Of a DNA stretch of 64,000 nt, positions 36,184 through 45,092 are shown one piece after another. The stretch covers positions 124,001-188,000 of the forward strand of contig JAJDAO010000055.1 in NCBI GenBank assembly GCA_029261835.1. Reading direction: 5' to 3'. Each line of letters starts with the position of its first letter. The stretch's first letter is position 1. Made by a program: the position numbers and the translations under genes. The DNA is from Deltaproteobacteria bacterium. Lineage in GTDB: Bacteria > Myxococcota_A > UBA9160 > UBA4427. The notes under the pieces are model-generated. The model had not been told where the DNA came from and did not search any database. It saw only the letters and a program-made list of their open reading frames with translations.

Positions 36184-36501
36184 TCGCGCTCCTCAGGCTC
36201 GCGAGGATGCGCACGGCGAGCGGGTGATCCTCGAGATTCTCCGAACGACATCTCAGAACGACGACTCCGAATGATATCCCCGCACGACGTCTGCAATCGG
36301 CAGCGATGTCCGCCAGCTCTGGCGACGGAATCTCGTGCGGCAGGTCCACGGGTCCAGGAGCTAGAACGGTCGGCAGCCGGGGTATCTGCCGGCCACACGG
36401 TATCACAGCCCGCGCGCCGATCGCCAAACAACCCAAAGGCGCAACGCGGCCTTCTCGCGCGGGAGGGTGCAGCCTCGAGGGTCAGCGGTAAGCTGTGGCG
36501 C
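36184..36501. other. Divergent promoter region of the phosphonate cluster
   Basis: A 318-base gap between the minus-strand glycosyltransferase and the plus-strand GNAT gene. Promoters for both halves of the cluster should lie here. I see no gene and no convincing palindrome or structured RNA. Confidence 0.45.
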
Positions 36502-37707
36502 ATGACGATCGTCCGGGCTCTCAGAAGAGACGAAGTCGATGGCGTGGCCGACCTGACGGCGCGCGTCTTCGCGAAGGACGGCGACTACGACGCGATCTTC
36601 CAGATGACGAAGGCCGCCTACCTGCACTGCCCGTTCATGCCGCCGGAGCTGTGCTGGGTGGCGGAGGTGGACGGCCGCATCGTTGCCAAGTGGCAAGTGC
36701 TCGATTTCAGAATCAGGGTCGGGAACACCGCGGTGCGAATGGGCGGTATCCAGGCCGTCGTGGCCGAGCCGGATGAGAACCACAAGGGCTACCCCGGAAC
36801 GATCGCGGCGCAGGGCTTGTCCGAAGCCGCGGGCATGGGGTTCGACGTCGTGCTCGGCTTTGCACAGCGTGGCGCCCTCTACCGGCGGCTGGGTGCGGTG
36901 CCGATCATGGCCGAGTACGAGCTCGTGCTCGACGCAAGACAGATTGCGCCGCTGCGCGACGATCCCTTTCACGAGTGGAGCGAGGCCGAGCTACCCGAGC
37001 TGATCGACCACTACAACCAGAGCAACGAAGGACGCTCCGGCAGCTTGATCCGCACGCCCGAGCACTGGCCGTGGATGGTGCGCAAGGCCCCCATCATTCA
37101 CATCAGCCAGGAGGGCTACATCGGCGTGCGTCACGGTCCCGACGAACTCGAGATCCGAGAATTGGCGGGCCGCAGCTCGGCTTTCTACGACGCTGCGCTG
37201 CGCAAGCTCGGAGCGCTGGCGCGGGCGGCGGGCGTTCGCAAGATTCGCGGTGCGGTGCCCGTCGATCACCCGTTCGCGCTGATGAGCATCGCCTACGGAT
37301 CTCGCATGCGCACCATCTACACGAAGCGGGCCGGCTGCCTGGCGCTGCCCCTCGCGCCGCTGCGCCTGCTGGAGAGAATCCGCGGCGAGCTGGACGAGAG
37401 ACTGCGCAACTCACGTTACTTCGAGACACGCCTCGAGCTCGGTGTTCGCTGCGCTGGATGCGAGAGCAGCACGATCCTCAACCCAGCGGGCTCGCGTCAG
37501 CAGAAGATCGACGTCAGCCTCTCGCCCGGAGGCCTGCTGCAGCTCGCCTTCGGCTATCGGCCGGTGCGCGCCGTTCTGTTGGACAAGAGTGAGCGAGCTG
37601 CCGAGACAGGCGGGGCAGCCCCGCCGCCCGACGACGCGGCGCTGGCACTCTTGGAGACGATCTTTCCGCACGGCCACCCCTTCATGTGGCAGACAGATCG
37701 CTACTAA
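36502..37707 (+). CDS. GNAT-type acetyltransferase
   Basis: A 401-residue protein with an Eis-like arrangement. Residues 1-150 are a GNAT fold: ALRRDEVDGVADLTARVFA at the start, then GGIQAVVAEPDENHKGY, where a CoA pyrophosphate loop is expected, and ALYRRLGAVPI as the usual C-terminal strand. The rest (about 200-400) is a second GNAT-like half plus a C-terminal region. CoA-dependent acylation of an amine is the general activity. Placed between the glycosyltransferase and a CDP-alcohol phosphotransferase, it could acylate the amine of AEP or an amino sugar, but this is a guess. Start ATG 36502 is the first that precedes the domain. Its stop overlaps the next start (TAATG). Confidence 0.68.
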   Translation: MTIVRALRRDEVDGVADLTARVFAKDGDYDAIFQMTKAAYLHCPFMPPELCWVAEVDGRIVAKWQVLDFRIRVGNTAVRMGGIQAVVAEPDENHKGYPGTIAAQGLSEAAGMGFDVVLGFAQRGALYRRLGAVPIMAEYELVLDARQIAPLRDDPFHEWSEAELPELIDHYNQSNEGRSGSLIRTPEHWPWMVRKAPIIHISQEGYIGVRHGPDELEIRELAGRSSAFYDAALRKLGALARAAGVRKIRGAVPVDHPFALMSIAYGSRMRTIYTKRAGCLALPLAPLRLLERIRGELDERLRNSRYFETRLELGVRCAGCESSTILNPAGSRQQKIDVSLSPGGLLQLAFGYRPVRAVLLDKSERAAETGGAAPPPDDAALALLETIFPHGHPFMWQTDRY

Positions 37708-38333
37708 TGATCGACGAGCTGTACAAAGCCCAGATGGACCTGTTCTGGAATCACTTCGGCAGGCTTGTCGCTCGCACGGGCCTGACCCCGAACGGCGTCA
37801 CCGTGATCGGCTTCCTCTTGTGCGCCGCCAACGCCTGGGCGTTCACCCGACACCACGACATGCTGCTCTTCGGCGTACTCGTGGCACTGATCGAGCTGCT
37901 CGACAACGTGGATGGGGCCGTGGCGCGCGTAACTGGACAGACCACGCGCATGGGCGCCTACTTGGATGCCGCCACGGACCGCTACAAGGATTTCTTCATT
38001 CTCCTCGCCATCGCCCACGTCAGCGGCTACTGGCTCGCTTGCACGCTTGCCATCGCGGGCTCGCTCATCACCAGCTACAACCACGCGCGAGCCGCCATGC
38101 TCGGCGCCCGGGACGAGCCCGGGCGCCGTGGCTGGCCCGACTTGTTCGAACGTTTCGAGCGCATCGCGACGATTTGCGTGGGCTTGGCCCTCACGCCCTA
38201 TCTGCCGCCGATATTCGGGCAGGATCTGCTCTTCTACATCGTATGGCTCGTGGCCGGGATGACACAGCTCACCGGTGTGCAGCGCTTCTTGCGGCGTGCC
38301 CGGCAGCTCAAGGTCATGGACGAGGCGGGCTGA
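37707..38333 (+). CDS. CDP-alcohol phosphotransferase, second copy
   Basis: A 208-residue membrane enzyme with an intact catalytic motif: Asp66, Asp69-Gly70, Ala73-Arg74, Gly83, Asp87, Asp91. The front (LTPNGVTVIGFLL) and length match PgsA/phosphatidylinositol-phosphate-synthase-like members better than the copy at 28535. It may make a CDP-diacylglycerol-derived lipid with glycerol phosphate or inositol phosphate, or work with the operon's CMP-AEP. It is coupled by one base to the GNAT gene. Its last 20 bases overlap the 3-prime end of the convergent TolC-family gene. Confidence 0.84.
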   Translation: MIDELYKAQMDLFWNHFGRLVARTGLTPNGVTVIGFLLCAANAWAFTRHHDMLLFGVLVALIELLDNVDGAVARVTGQTTRMGAYLDAATDRYKDFFILLAIAHVSGYWLACTLAIAGSLITSYNHARAAMLGARDEPGRRGWPDLFERFERIATICVGLALTPYLPPIFGQDLLFYIVWLVAGMTQLTGVQRFLRRARQLKVMDEAG

Positions 38334-39861
38334 TCGGACCGGCGATGCGCGCCTCCAGCAGAGCGAGGTTGCTGGCGTAGTCAGCGAGTGCCTGCAGCAG
38401 CAGACTCTCGGAGCGGATCAACTCCTCGTCCGCATTCGTGATGTCCAGGTTGTTCGCAAGCCCCATCTCGAAGCGCCCACGGGCGATCTCACCCTTCGAA
38501 CGGGCACTCTCGACCTGGACAGTCAGGTTCTTGAGACGCGCGACGCTCTCGCGCAAGCGGATCTCGACTTCCCGTACCTCGAGATCCACGCGACGCTTTT
38601 CCCGGGTGTACTCCCGGCTCACTCGGTCGCGCTGAAGCTCGGCCTGCTCGTACTTCGAACGCGCCGCCACATTGCCGAGCGGATAGCTGAAACCCAGATC
38701 CGCCCTCCAGTTGAAGCTCTTGAAGTCGAAGCCGGGTTGATAGGCCCCGCCAATATCGAGACTCGGTAGCAGCGCATTCCGGCTCACGCGGATTGCCAGC
38801 TCGCTCTTCTCCAGCTGGCTGCGAATCTTCATCAGCTCCGGACGCTGCTCGAGGGCGCGCTCGATCCAGCTCCGGAGCTCGATCTCAACGGGGCGAAACG
38901 GAATCGTTCGATCACCGACATCGATCTGAATGCTCACCGGCAATCCCAGCACCCGCCGAAGCTCGTTCTGCGTGACCTCGAGATCCGCCCGCTCGCTCGC
39001 TAAGCGCACTCGATCATCCGAGAGTCGAACCTCGGCGCTGAACACATCCACCTTGCTCACGCTGCCGGCGTCGAAGAGCGCCTTGGATGCCCGAATCAGC
39101 TCTTGGTCGCGCGCGATGGCGCGCTCGATGACCTCGATCTGTCGCAGCGCACGCACGACCTGGTAGTAGGCGGCCTTCGTCTCGGCCGTCACCTGCAAGA
39201 TGGCAGCGCGCAGCTCGGCGCGGTTGATCTCGTCATCGTAGCCGGCGGTCAGGATCCGCTGGCGCGCCACGTAGACGCGGCCACCGGCGAGCAGGGGCTG
39301 GCGCACTTCGATGCTCATCCCCGCCAGCTCGCTCGTGCGCCGCTCGTTGCCACTGTTGACGGCCGAGTTCTCGTCCTCGAACTCACGGCTATAGCCCGCG
39401 CCGAGGGTTACGCTGCCGCCTGTCGGCACCTCCTGTCTCAGAAAGACTTGCGCCTCCTCGGTATCCGACTTCTCGTCCAGGCGACTCGAGTGAGCGCGCT
39501 TCGTCCCGCTCGCCGCTCCCTCGGCACCGGCGATCGGGTGAAACTTGGCGCGGGCACCGGCGATCCCGCGTTCCCCGATCGCGACGCCGAGCTCGACGAC
39601 CTGCAGCCGCAGATTGTTCTCGAGGGCAACCTTCACGCTCTGCTCCAGAGAGAGCGAGCGGCGCTCGACGATCGGCGGCGGCTCAGCAACACGCCCCTGC
39701 TCGATCAACCGTCGCACCTCGGCGAGATCGAGGTCGGAGATGCTCCCCACTTCGAGACCTCGCTCGGCGGCCGGCGCACTCGCGACCGCTGTAATCAACG
39801 CGATAGCGCACAGCCAGGTCGCGAGGACCTGCCCGCTCAAGACGGACGGTATGCGAAGCAT
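38314..39861 (-). CDS. TolC-family outer-membrane channel
   Basis: A 515-residue outer-membrane efflux protein. The signal peptide (LATWLCAIALITAVASAPA) is followed by two OEP repeats of long helices and short beta strands: SLEQSVKVALENNLRLQVV begins the first, VEIELRSWIERALEQRPEL the second, and each has the usual PSLDIGGAY- or GGSVTLGAG-like barrel strand. Members make a trimeric tunnel across the outer membrane and periplasm. No pump is coupled to it directly; the DevBCCA pump at 22740-26820 lacks its own channel, so this is the nearest candidate partner. ATG 39861 has GAGGTG upstream. Confidence 0.88.
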   Translation of the reverse strand: MLRIPSVLSGQVLATWLCAIALITAVASAPAAERGLEVGSISDLDLAEVRRLIEQGRVAEPPPIVERRSLSLEQSVKVALENNLRLQVVELGVAIGERGIAGARAKFHPIAGAEGAASGTKRAHSSRLDEKSDTEEAQVFLRQEVPTGGSVTLGAGYSREFEDENSAVNSGNERRTSELAGMSIEVRQPLLAGGRVYVARQRILTAGYDDEINRAELRAAILQVTAETKAAYYQVVRALRQIEVIERAIARDQELIRASKALFDAGSVSKVDVFSAEVRLSDDRVRLASERADLEVTQNELRRVLGLPVSIQIDVGDRTIPFRPVEIELRSWIERALEQRPELMKIRSQLEKSELAIRVSRNALLPSLDIGGAYQPGFDFKSFNWRADLGFSYPLGNVAARSKYEQAELQRDRVSREYTREKRRVDLEVREVEIRLRESVARLKNLTVQVESARSKGEIARGRFEMGLANNLDITNADEELIRSESLLLQALADYASNLALLEARIAGPISPPRP

Positions 39862-40091
39862 CGTTACTCACCTCGACATCACTGAGACAGCACGGAATAC
39901 GCGCCGACCGCGATGAGCCCGATCTCGCGTCGGTCCGCTGTCTCGCACGCGCAGGGGACGCTACCACAAGTTGGATCGCGTCAGCCCGGACCGGGCCCTT
40001 CGGACGAGCTCACCGCGCGAAGCGACGGCGTCGTGTCGACCTCTCTACTCTGCAGACAGGAACGGCTGGCTGCAGCGAAAGGGCTGGGGCG

Positions 40092-41882
40092 CTAGCGGAC
40101 GGGCTGCTCTCGGCCGGGCGCAGGCTTCAGGAAGGACACGAACTCCTCGGCCGCGACTGCGGCACTGAAGAGGAATCCCTGGATCTGGTCACAGCCACTC
40201 TCTCGCAGCAGCCGAAGCTGCGAGTCGGAATCGACTCCCTCGGCTACGACGACGAGGTCCAGACTGTGCGCGATGTCGATCACGGCTCGGGCGACAGCGA
40301 GCGCAGACGGATCGGTGTCGATGTCTCGGACGAAGGCGCGGTCGAGCTTCAACGCGTCGAGCGGGAAGCGCGACAGGTAGCTCAGCGAGGAGTAGCCCGT
40401 TCCGAAGTCATCCAACGTGACACGTACGCCGATGGCGCGCAGGTCGCGCAGCATGAGGGCCGTGCTCTCATTATCTTGCAGGAGCGTCGACTCGGTGATC
40501 TCGATGTCGAGCAGCCGAGGTGAGAGGCCGGTGGTACGCAAGGCCTCGCTCACGACGCTGACGAGATCGTCGTGCATGAACTGGCGTGCGGACACGTTGA
40601 CCCCAACTGGCAGCGGCGTGTAGCCGGCGAGCTGCCACTCCCGAATCTGGGCACAGGCATTCTCGAGCACCCAGGCACCGAGCGAACAGATGAGCCCCGT
40701 CTCCTCGGCAATCGGGATCAGCTCCTTGGGTGAGATCGTACCGAGGTCCTCCGTCTCCCAGCGCAGCAGCGCCTCGCCCCCCACGACCTTGTCGCCTTGC
40801 AGATCCAGCTTCGGCTGGTAGTAGAGCTGGAATTCGTTCTGATCGACGGCCCTGCGCATGCGTCCCTCGAGTGTCAGCTTGCGCAGCGAATTCACGTTCA
40901 TCGCTGAACTGAAGTACTGGAAGTTGTTGCGACCGAGACCCTTGGCGTGGTACATCGCCGTATCCGCGTGCTTCACGAGAGTCTCGCGATCGACGCCGTC
41001 CTCCGGAAAGACAGCGATCCCGATGCTGCCCGTCGTGAAGACCTCCCGCCCCGCGATCTTCATCGGCTGGGACAACGCCCGCAGAATGCGCTTCGCCACG
41101 TCGGCCGCCTCTTCGGTCGTGTCCATCTTGGTGAGCAGGATCGTGAACTCGTCCCCACCCAGACGTGAGACCGAAGGCGTGTACTCCCGCCGGTCGACCC
41201 GCCCTACGACGTCACAGCCACGCACGTTGGCGCGCAGAAGATCCGCGACACGGCGCAGCAACTCATCACCCGCCATGTGCCCCAGGCTGTCGTTGATCCG
41301 CTTGAATCCGTCCAGGTCGATGTAGAGGAGGCCGATGCGCGAATCGTCCAGGACGGCTTGCTCGATCGCCTGGTCGAGACGAGCTTGGAAGAGTCTACGA
41401 TTCGCCAGGCCCGTGAGGCTGTCGTAGCTCGCCAGGCGACGGATCTCTTCCTGTGCATGGCGCTCATCAGTCACGTCCCAGATCGTGCCGCAGATCCAAG
41501 CGCCCTCGCCGTTGTCGGACTCGACGAGCTCACCCTCCTGGTGGACGTAGCGAACGTCTTCGCGGCCCGGCGCAATGCGGTGCTCGACGCTGAAGCTCTT
41601 CGAGACATCGAGCGCCTCTCCGATCCGCGCACGCACGAGTTCGCGATCCTCGGGATGAATCGCCTCCCAGAAGTTCGTGTGGCTGGGCTCGGTGGACTCG
41701 GGGTCCAGCCCGAAGACACGGAAGGTCTGCTCCGACCACCACATCTCGTTCGACTCGAGCTTCCACTCCCAGCTTCCAAGACCAGCGATACGTTGCGCGC
41801 GAAGGAAGTGTTCACAGCGCCGTGCGACAGTCTCGGGGCGCACTGTACTGCGCCGCGACGACCTCCGGGTTTGGTCGGTCAT
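40092..41882 (-). CDS. PAS-GGDEF-EAL cyclic-di-GMP enzyme
   Basis: A 596-residue cytoplasmic protein with a PAS/PAC sensor (residues about 28-148), a GGDEF domain with intact GGDEF at 242-246, and an EAL domain with EALLRW at 370-375 and later DDFGTGYSS. Both active sites look intact, so it could make or degrade c-di-GMP; the balance cannot be predicted. The inhibitory RxxD site before GGDEF is absent, with an insertion (GRVDRREYTPSVS) in its place. No membrane span is seen. ATG 41882 was chosen; the longer upstream frame has no domain. A c-di-GMP riboswitch about 7 kb away shows that this signal matters in the region. Confidence 0.9.
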   Translation of the reverse strand: MTDQTRRSSRRSTVRPETVARRCEHFLRAQRIAGLGSWEWKLESNEMWWSEQTFRVFGLDPESTEPSHTNFWEAIHPEDRELVRARIGEALDVSKSFSVEHRIAPGREDVRYVHQEGELVESDNGEGAWICGTIWDVTDERHAQEEIRRLASYDSLTGLANRRLFQARLDQAIEQAVLDDSRIGLLYIDLDGFKRINDSLGHMAGDELLRRVADLLRANVRGCDVVGRVDRREYTPSVSRLGGDEFTILLTKMDTTEEAADVAKRILRALSQPMKIAGREVFTTGSIGIAVFPEDGVDRETLVKHADTAMYHAKGLGRNNFQYFSSAMNVNSLRKLTLEGRMRRAVDQNEFQLYYQPKLDLQGDKVVGGEALLRWETEDLGTISPKELIPIAEETGLICSLGAWVLENACAQIREWQLAGYTPLPVGVNVSARQFMHDDLVSVVSEALRTTGLSPRLLDIEITESTLLQDNESTALMLRDLRAIGVRVTLDDFGTGYSSLSYLSRFPLDALKLDRAFVRDIDTDPSALAVARAVIDIAHSLDLVVVAEGVDSDSQLRLLRESGCDQIQGFLFSAAVAAEEFVSFLKPAPGREQPVR

Positions 41883-42208
41883 GGCAGGCCCATCGGCTCG
41901 ACGCTCCCTTGGGAAGAGAGCAATCCGGGCCCCCATGCGCCCGCTCTCTCGCGTGCGCAAGCAATCCACATCTCGCGCGCGGCCGTGCGGCTCGATTCAT
42001 CAATGCGACTGCAATCTTCTATAACCGCCCGAAAGCAGAAGCGATAATGCCGGGCGGGCGTGCCGCGCCGCAATGGGATCGGGTTCTCGCCTGCCGCGAC
42101 GCAGCCCAGCGATCACAGCCGGCACGAGGATTCGGGCTAACCTCCGCACCCCGCTGCGACCGGCCTCACCGATCGATGGCGATGACCGAAACCCGATCGG
42201 AGGACTCC
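41883..42208. other. Intergenic region between divergent genes
   Basis: A 326-base gap between the GGDEF-EAL gene and the CrtI-like gene. Around 41995-42050 it is lower in G+C than the surroundings (CAATCTTCTATAACCG), a plausible promoter zone. I see no clear operator, RNA or gene. Confidence 0.45.
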
Positions 42209-43717
42209 ATGGCGACAACAGGAACGCAATCCGCGAAAGACGGGCAGTACGACGTGATCATCATCGGCGCGGGGTTTGGTGGCGCTTCGTGCGCGGGCCT
42301 GCTTGCGAGACGCGGGCTGCGCGTCCTGCTGACAGAGAAGAATGCTGTGGCCGGCGGCAAGGCGATGAGCCTGTCGAAGAACGGCTTCACCTACACGGCC
42401 TGGGTCGTGATCGGCGCGCCCGTGATCGACAACTATTACCAGCGGATGCTCGACGAACTCGACGTCGCCGAACTCGCCACGCTGGCGATTCCGGGTACCC
42501 AGGGCAGCATCTACAAGACGCCCGAGGGCAAGTACAAGCTGCTCCCGTCCATGTCCAGTGACGGGACCGACCCGAACGTCCTCTTCGAGTGGCTCGAAAT
42601 CGCGGAAGAGGAGCGCGGGCCGGCGCTCCAGTTCTTCGCCGAGATGACCTTGATGCCCGCCGATCAGGTCGCGCAGCTGAGCGGGACGAGCCTCGACGCC
42701 TGGATCCGCAGCAAGAATGTCCCTCGTCCGCTCTACGCGTTCCTCGTGAGCCTCTGCTGCGACGGCATGTTCATGGTGCCGGTCGACTCACTCGATGCGG
42801 CCGAGGCCATCACGAGCTTGCAGCAGATGTTCACACGCGGGGGGGGTGTCTTCTGCGAAGGCGGTTACGGCCGTGTGGCCGAAGCGTATTGTGAGGCTGT
42901 GCGGCGAAGTGGGGGCCAGGTGCTCATGAGCACCCGCAGCGAAAGGATCCTCGTCGAAGACGGACGCGTGACGGGCGTGCAGACCAGAGCCGGCACCTTC
43001 GAGGCTCCGATCGTGATCAGCAACGCCGGCCTGCAGCCCACCGTGCTGCGACTCGTTGGCGAGGAGCACTTCGACAAGAGCTATGTCAATTATGTCAAGG
43101 AGCTCGTGCCCTCCTACTCGCTGCTGGGGTACCGCTACTTCCTCAGTCGACCCGTCACCGACCGCCCCTACGGCGTCATCTTCTCGAACGACAGCCCGTG
43201 GAGCCTCGAGCGCTTCAACCTCGCTCGTCGCGGCGAGGCGTCCCGAGAGGGCGTCCTCTACTACGAGGTGCCCTCGAACTACGACCCGAACGCCGCGCCC
43301 GAGGGCAAGCAGCTCCTGATGACCGGCTGCTTCTGCCCGCCGGACCCCGATCTCAGCAAGCAAGAGATCCAGGCTTGGGCCGACGCCGGCGAGCAGACAC
43401 TCTTCAGCGCCTTCCCCGAGCTCGAGAGTGCAATCGAGTCGAAGGAGCTCTTCACGACCCGCAGTGTCGCCAACGCCACACGCGACTCGGCACTGCCCGG
43501 TGTCGGGGGTGAGACGATCGGGCTGGGCCAGGTGATCGGCCAGTGCGGCGCACAGAAGCCGTCCATCAAGGCCCCGATCGGCGGCCTCTTCTACGTGGGC
43601 TGCGACGCCGGCGGCACCGGTGTAGGTACGCAGCAGGCGATCGAGTCGGGCGTGAACGTGGCCGAGGCGGTCTACCGATACCACCACCTGCGATACGCGA
43701 CCTTCGGAGCCGACTGA
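42209..43717 (+). CDS. FAD-dependent oxidoreductase (phytoene desaturase/CrtI-like)
   Basis: A 502-residue flavoprotein. The dinucleotide fold is at the start: VIIIGAGFGGASCAGLLARRG (Gly20, Gly22, Gly25), with Glu in the LLTEKN segment for ribose binding and AGGKA after it. The C-terminal FAD motif reads IGGLFYVGCDAGGTGVGTQQ. Members desaturate or isomerise carotenoids, retinol-like polyenes and other lipids. No carotenoid gene is nearby, so the substrate is open. The start ATG 42209 has GGAGG five to six bases upstream; earlier in-frame ATGs at 42176 and 42182 are possible. It converges on a globin gene. Confidence 0.82.
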   Translation: MATTGTQSAKDGQYDVIIIGAGFGGASCAGLLARRGLRVLLTEKNAVAGGKAMSLSKNGFTYTAWVVIGAPVIDNYYQRMLDELDVAELATLAIPGTQGSIYKTPEGKYKLLPSMSSDGTDPNVLFEWLEIAEEERGPALQFFAEMTLMPADQVAQLSGTSLDAWIRSKNVPRPLYAFLVSLCCDGMFMVPVDSLDAAEAITSLQQMFTRGGGVFCEGGYGRVAEAYCEAVRRSGGQVLMSTRSERILVEDGRVTGVQTRAGTFEAPIVISNAGLQPTVLRLVGEEHFDKSYVNYVKELVPSYSLLGYRYFLSRPVTDRPYGVIFSNDSPWSLERFNLARRGEASREGVLYYEVPSNYDPNAAPEGKQLLMTGCFCPPDPDLSKQEIQAWADAGEQTLFSAFPELESAIESKELFTTRSVANATRDSALPGVGGETIGLGQVIGQCGAQKPSIKAPIGGLFYVGCDAGGTGVGTQQAIESGVNVAEAVYRYHHLRYATFGAD

Positions 43718-43749
43718 CACCCGGCATCCGCCCCTACCCGAGCGTGACC

Positions 43750-44160
43750 TCAACCGCCGTCTTCGATCTCCCGCGCGACGGCAGTGAAGAAATCGATGCC
43801 TTTGCGTGCGACCTCGTGCCACGCCTTCTCCACCTCGGGGCTGAATTCAGGGTCGCACTCCCGTACTGCATCGATCAGGCTGGTCAGCCAGAATTCGTAT
43901 AGCTCTTCAGGAACATCCAGCTCCCACGAGCTGTGCTTTCTCGCCACACGACGCAGATTCTGTCTCGCCAGTTCATCGCCGTCCGCGAATAGAAGCAGCG
44001 CCGTGTGCATGCACCGGAGCATTCTCTTGTACTTCGCCACATCGGTGCCGTCGAAGAATCGATGAATCTCGGGATGGCAATCGAGAAAGATCTCGTAGTG
44101 GCGATCCACCAACGCCTTCGTCAGAAGGCATCGACCGTAGCTATCCCTCGGTTCGGCCAT
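43750..44160 (-). CDS. Single-domain globin
   Basis: A 136-residue all-helical protein with a globin pattern: FLDCHPEIHRFFDGTD holds the CD-corner Phe (35/36), and the F-helix His is most likely His76 in RRVARKHSSWE. The E-helix region LLLFADGDELARQ and G/H-helix region ELYEFWLTSLIDAV plus KAWHEVARKGIDFF fit. It is clearly shorter than a globin-coupled sensor and has no output domain, so O2 or NO binding or detoxification is likely. ATG 44160 is preceded by GGGAGTGAG. It converges on the CrtI-like gene with a gap of 32 bases. Confidence 0.75.
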   Translation of the reverse strand: MAEPRDSYGRCLLTKALVDRHYEIFLDCHPEIHRFFDGTDVAKYKRMLRCMHTALLLFADGDELARQNLRRVARKHSSWELDVPEELYEFWLTSLIDAVRECDPEFSPEVEKAWHEVARKGIDFFTAVAREIEDGG

Positions 44161-44288
44161 CTTGCGCTCACTCCCTGGCGTCGAGTCTCGGCGGCGACTC
44201 ATATCGAGCTGGCTCGTCTCGCAGTGCTCATCGGTACACGCAGCGACGCCTTGAGGGCGTCGACCACGGGCCGACCGACACCGAGAAC

Positions 44289-44311
44289 GGGCGTTTTGGG
44301 GGACAACGCCC
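44289..44311 (-). terminator. Possible hairpin terminator after the Cys-repeat gene
   Basis: A 7-bp stem (GGGCGTT paired with AACGCCC) around a 9-base loop lies 44-66 bases past the stop of the minus-strand operon that ends at 44355. No clear U-tract follows on the minus strand, so this is a weak call. Confidence 0.25.
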
Positions 44312-44354
44312 AGCCCGCGTACTGGCTCCGACGTAGGGGTCTGGATGTTGGAAG

Positions 44355-45092
44355 CTATCGCAGCGGTGCGCAGAGCAGCGCGCTGCGGGCGCCATCGATC
44401 CCGGTCACGTAGTAAGCCTCGCCATGACGCTCGTCGCAGACCTGCAGGCCAAGGTTCCCCGTCTCGTCCTGGCTCACTTCTCGGCCCAAGTCCGCATCGA
44501 CACGCGTGCAGAGCAGCACCCCGTGGCCGTCGCTCACGCCCCTGGCGAGCATACCGACGGGACACGCGTGCATCTCTGAGCGCTGCGTCCCCTCGTCCAG
44601 CCGAGATTCGAGCGGGGCGGTGCCCAGGCGGCGACACACGATGTCACCGCCCCGCCCCGCCACCCCCACCAGTGCGTGGCCGGGCGGGCAGGCATGCGCC
44701 CCCTGCTCCCGGCGCCCGGGCGCGTGGTCGACGTAGCGGCTGCAGTCGAGATCGAGACACGTCTTGCTCGGGCGCGGCGCGGGCGATGTGGAGGCATCGG
44801 GACGCCCCGGGACGCTTCGCGCGTCCAGCTTTCCGTTGCACTCGATGCGGCCGCTGACCACGCAATAGATGCCGCGCTGTTCGCAGCGAAAATCGCGCCG
44901 CCGGCCGCCACGCTTGACCCCGCCCTCTTCCGTGCACCATCCGCGCGCGTGACTTGCCGCATTGGCACGCAGGCGCGGGCAGCCCGAAACATAGGCGCAG
45001 CGCGTGGTCTGCTGGACGCTGTACTGCTTGCTCGGCCCCGCGTACGCAGCGCCGGCCACGAGGAGCACGAGCAACGGGCAAAGACGCTTCAT
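44355..45092 (-). CDS. Secreted Cys-rich repeat protein
   Basis: A 245-residue protein with a clear signal peptide (KRLCPLLVLLVAGAAYAG). The mature part has about fourteen Cys. Its C-terminal half holds two clear and one weaker repeat of the form H-A-C-P-x-G ... G(D/V)(I/L)(V/L)C: HACPPGHALVGVAGRGGDIV then C, HACPVGMLARGVSDGHGVLL then C, and a third ending SALLCAPL. This suggests disulfide-bonded, lectin-like or binding modules. I do not recognise the family. Its ATG overlaps the stop of the PHP-type lipoprotein (ATGA), so the two are co-expressed and probably act together on the cell surface. Confidence 0.62.
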   Translation of the reverse strand: MKRLCPLLVLLVAGAAYAGPSKQYSVQQTTRCAYVSGCPRLRANAASHARGWCTEEGGVKRGGRRRDFRCEQRGIYCVVSGRIECNGKLDARSVPGRPDASTSPAPRPSKTCLDLDCSRYVDHAPGRREQGAHACPPGHALVGVAGRGGDIVCRRLGTAPLESRLDEGTQRSEMHACPVGMLARGVSDGHGVLLCTRVDADLGREVSQDETGNLGLQVCDERHGEAYYVTGIDGARSALLCAPLR

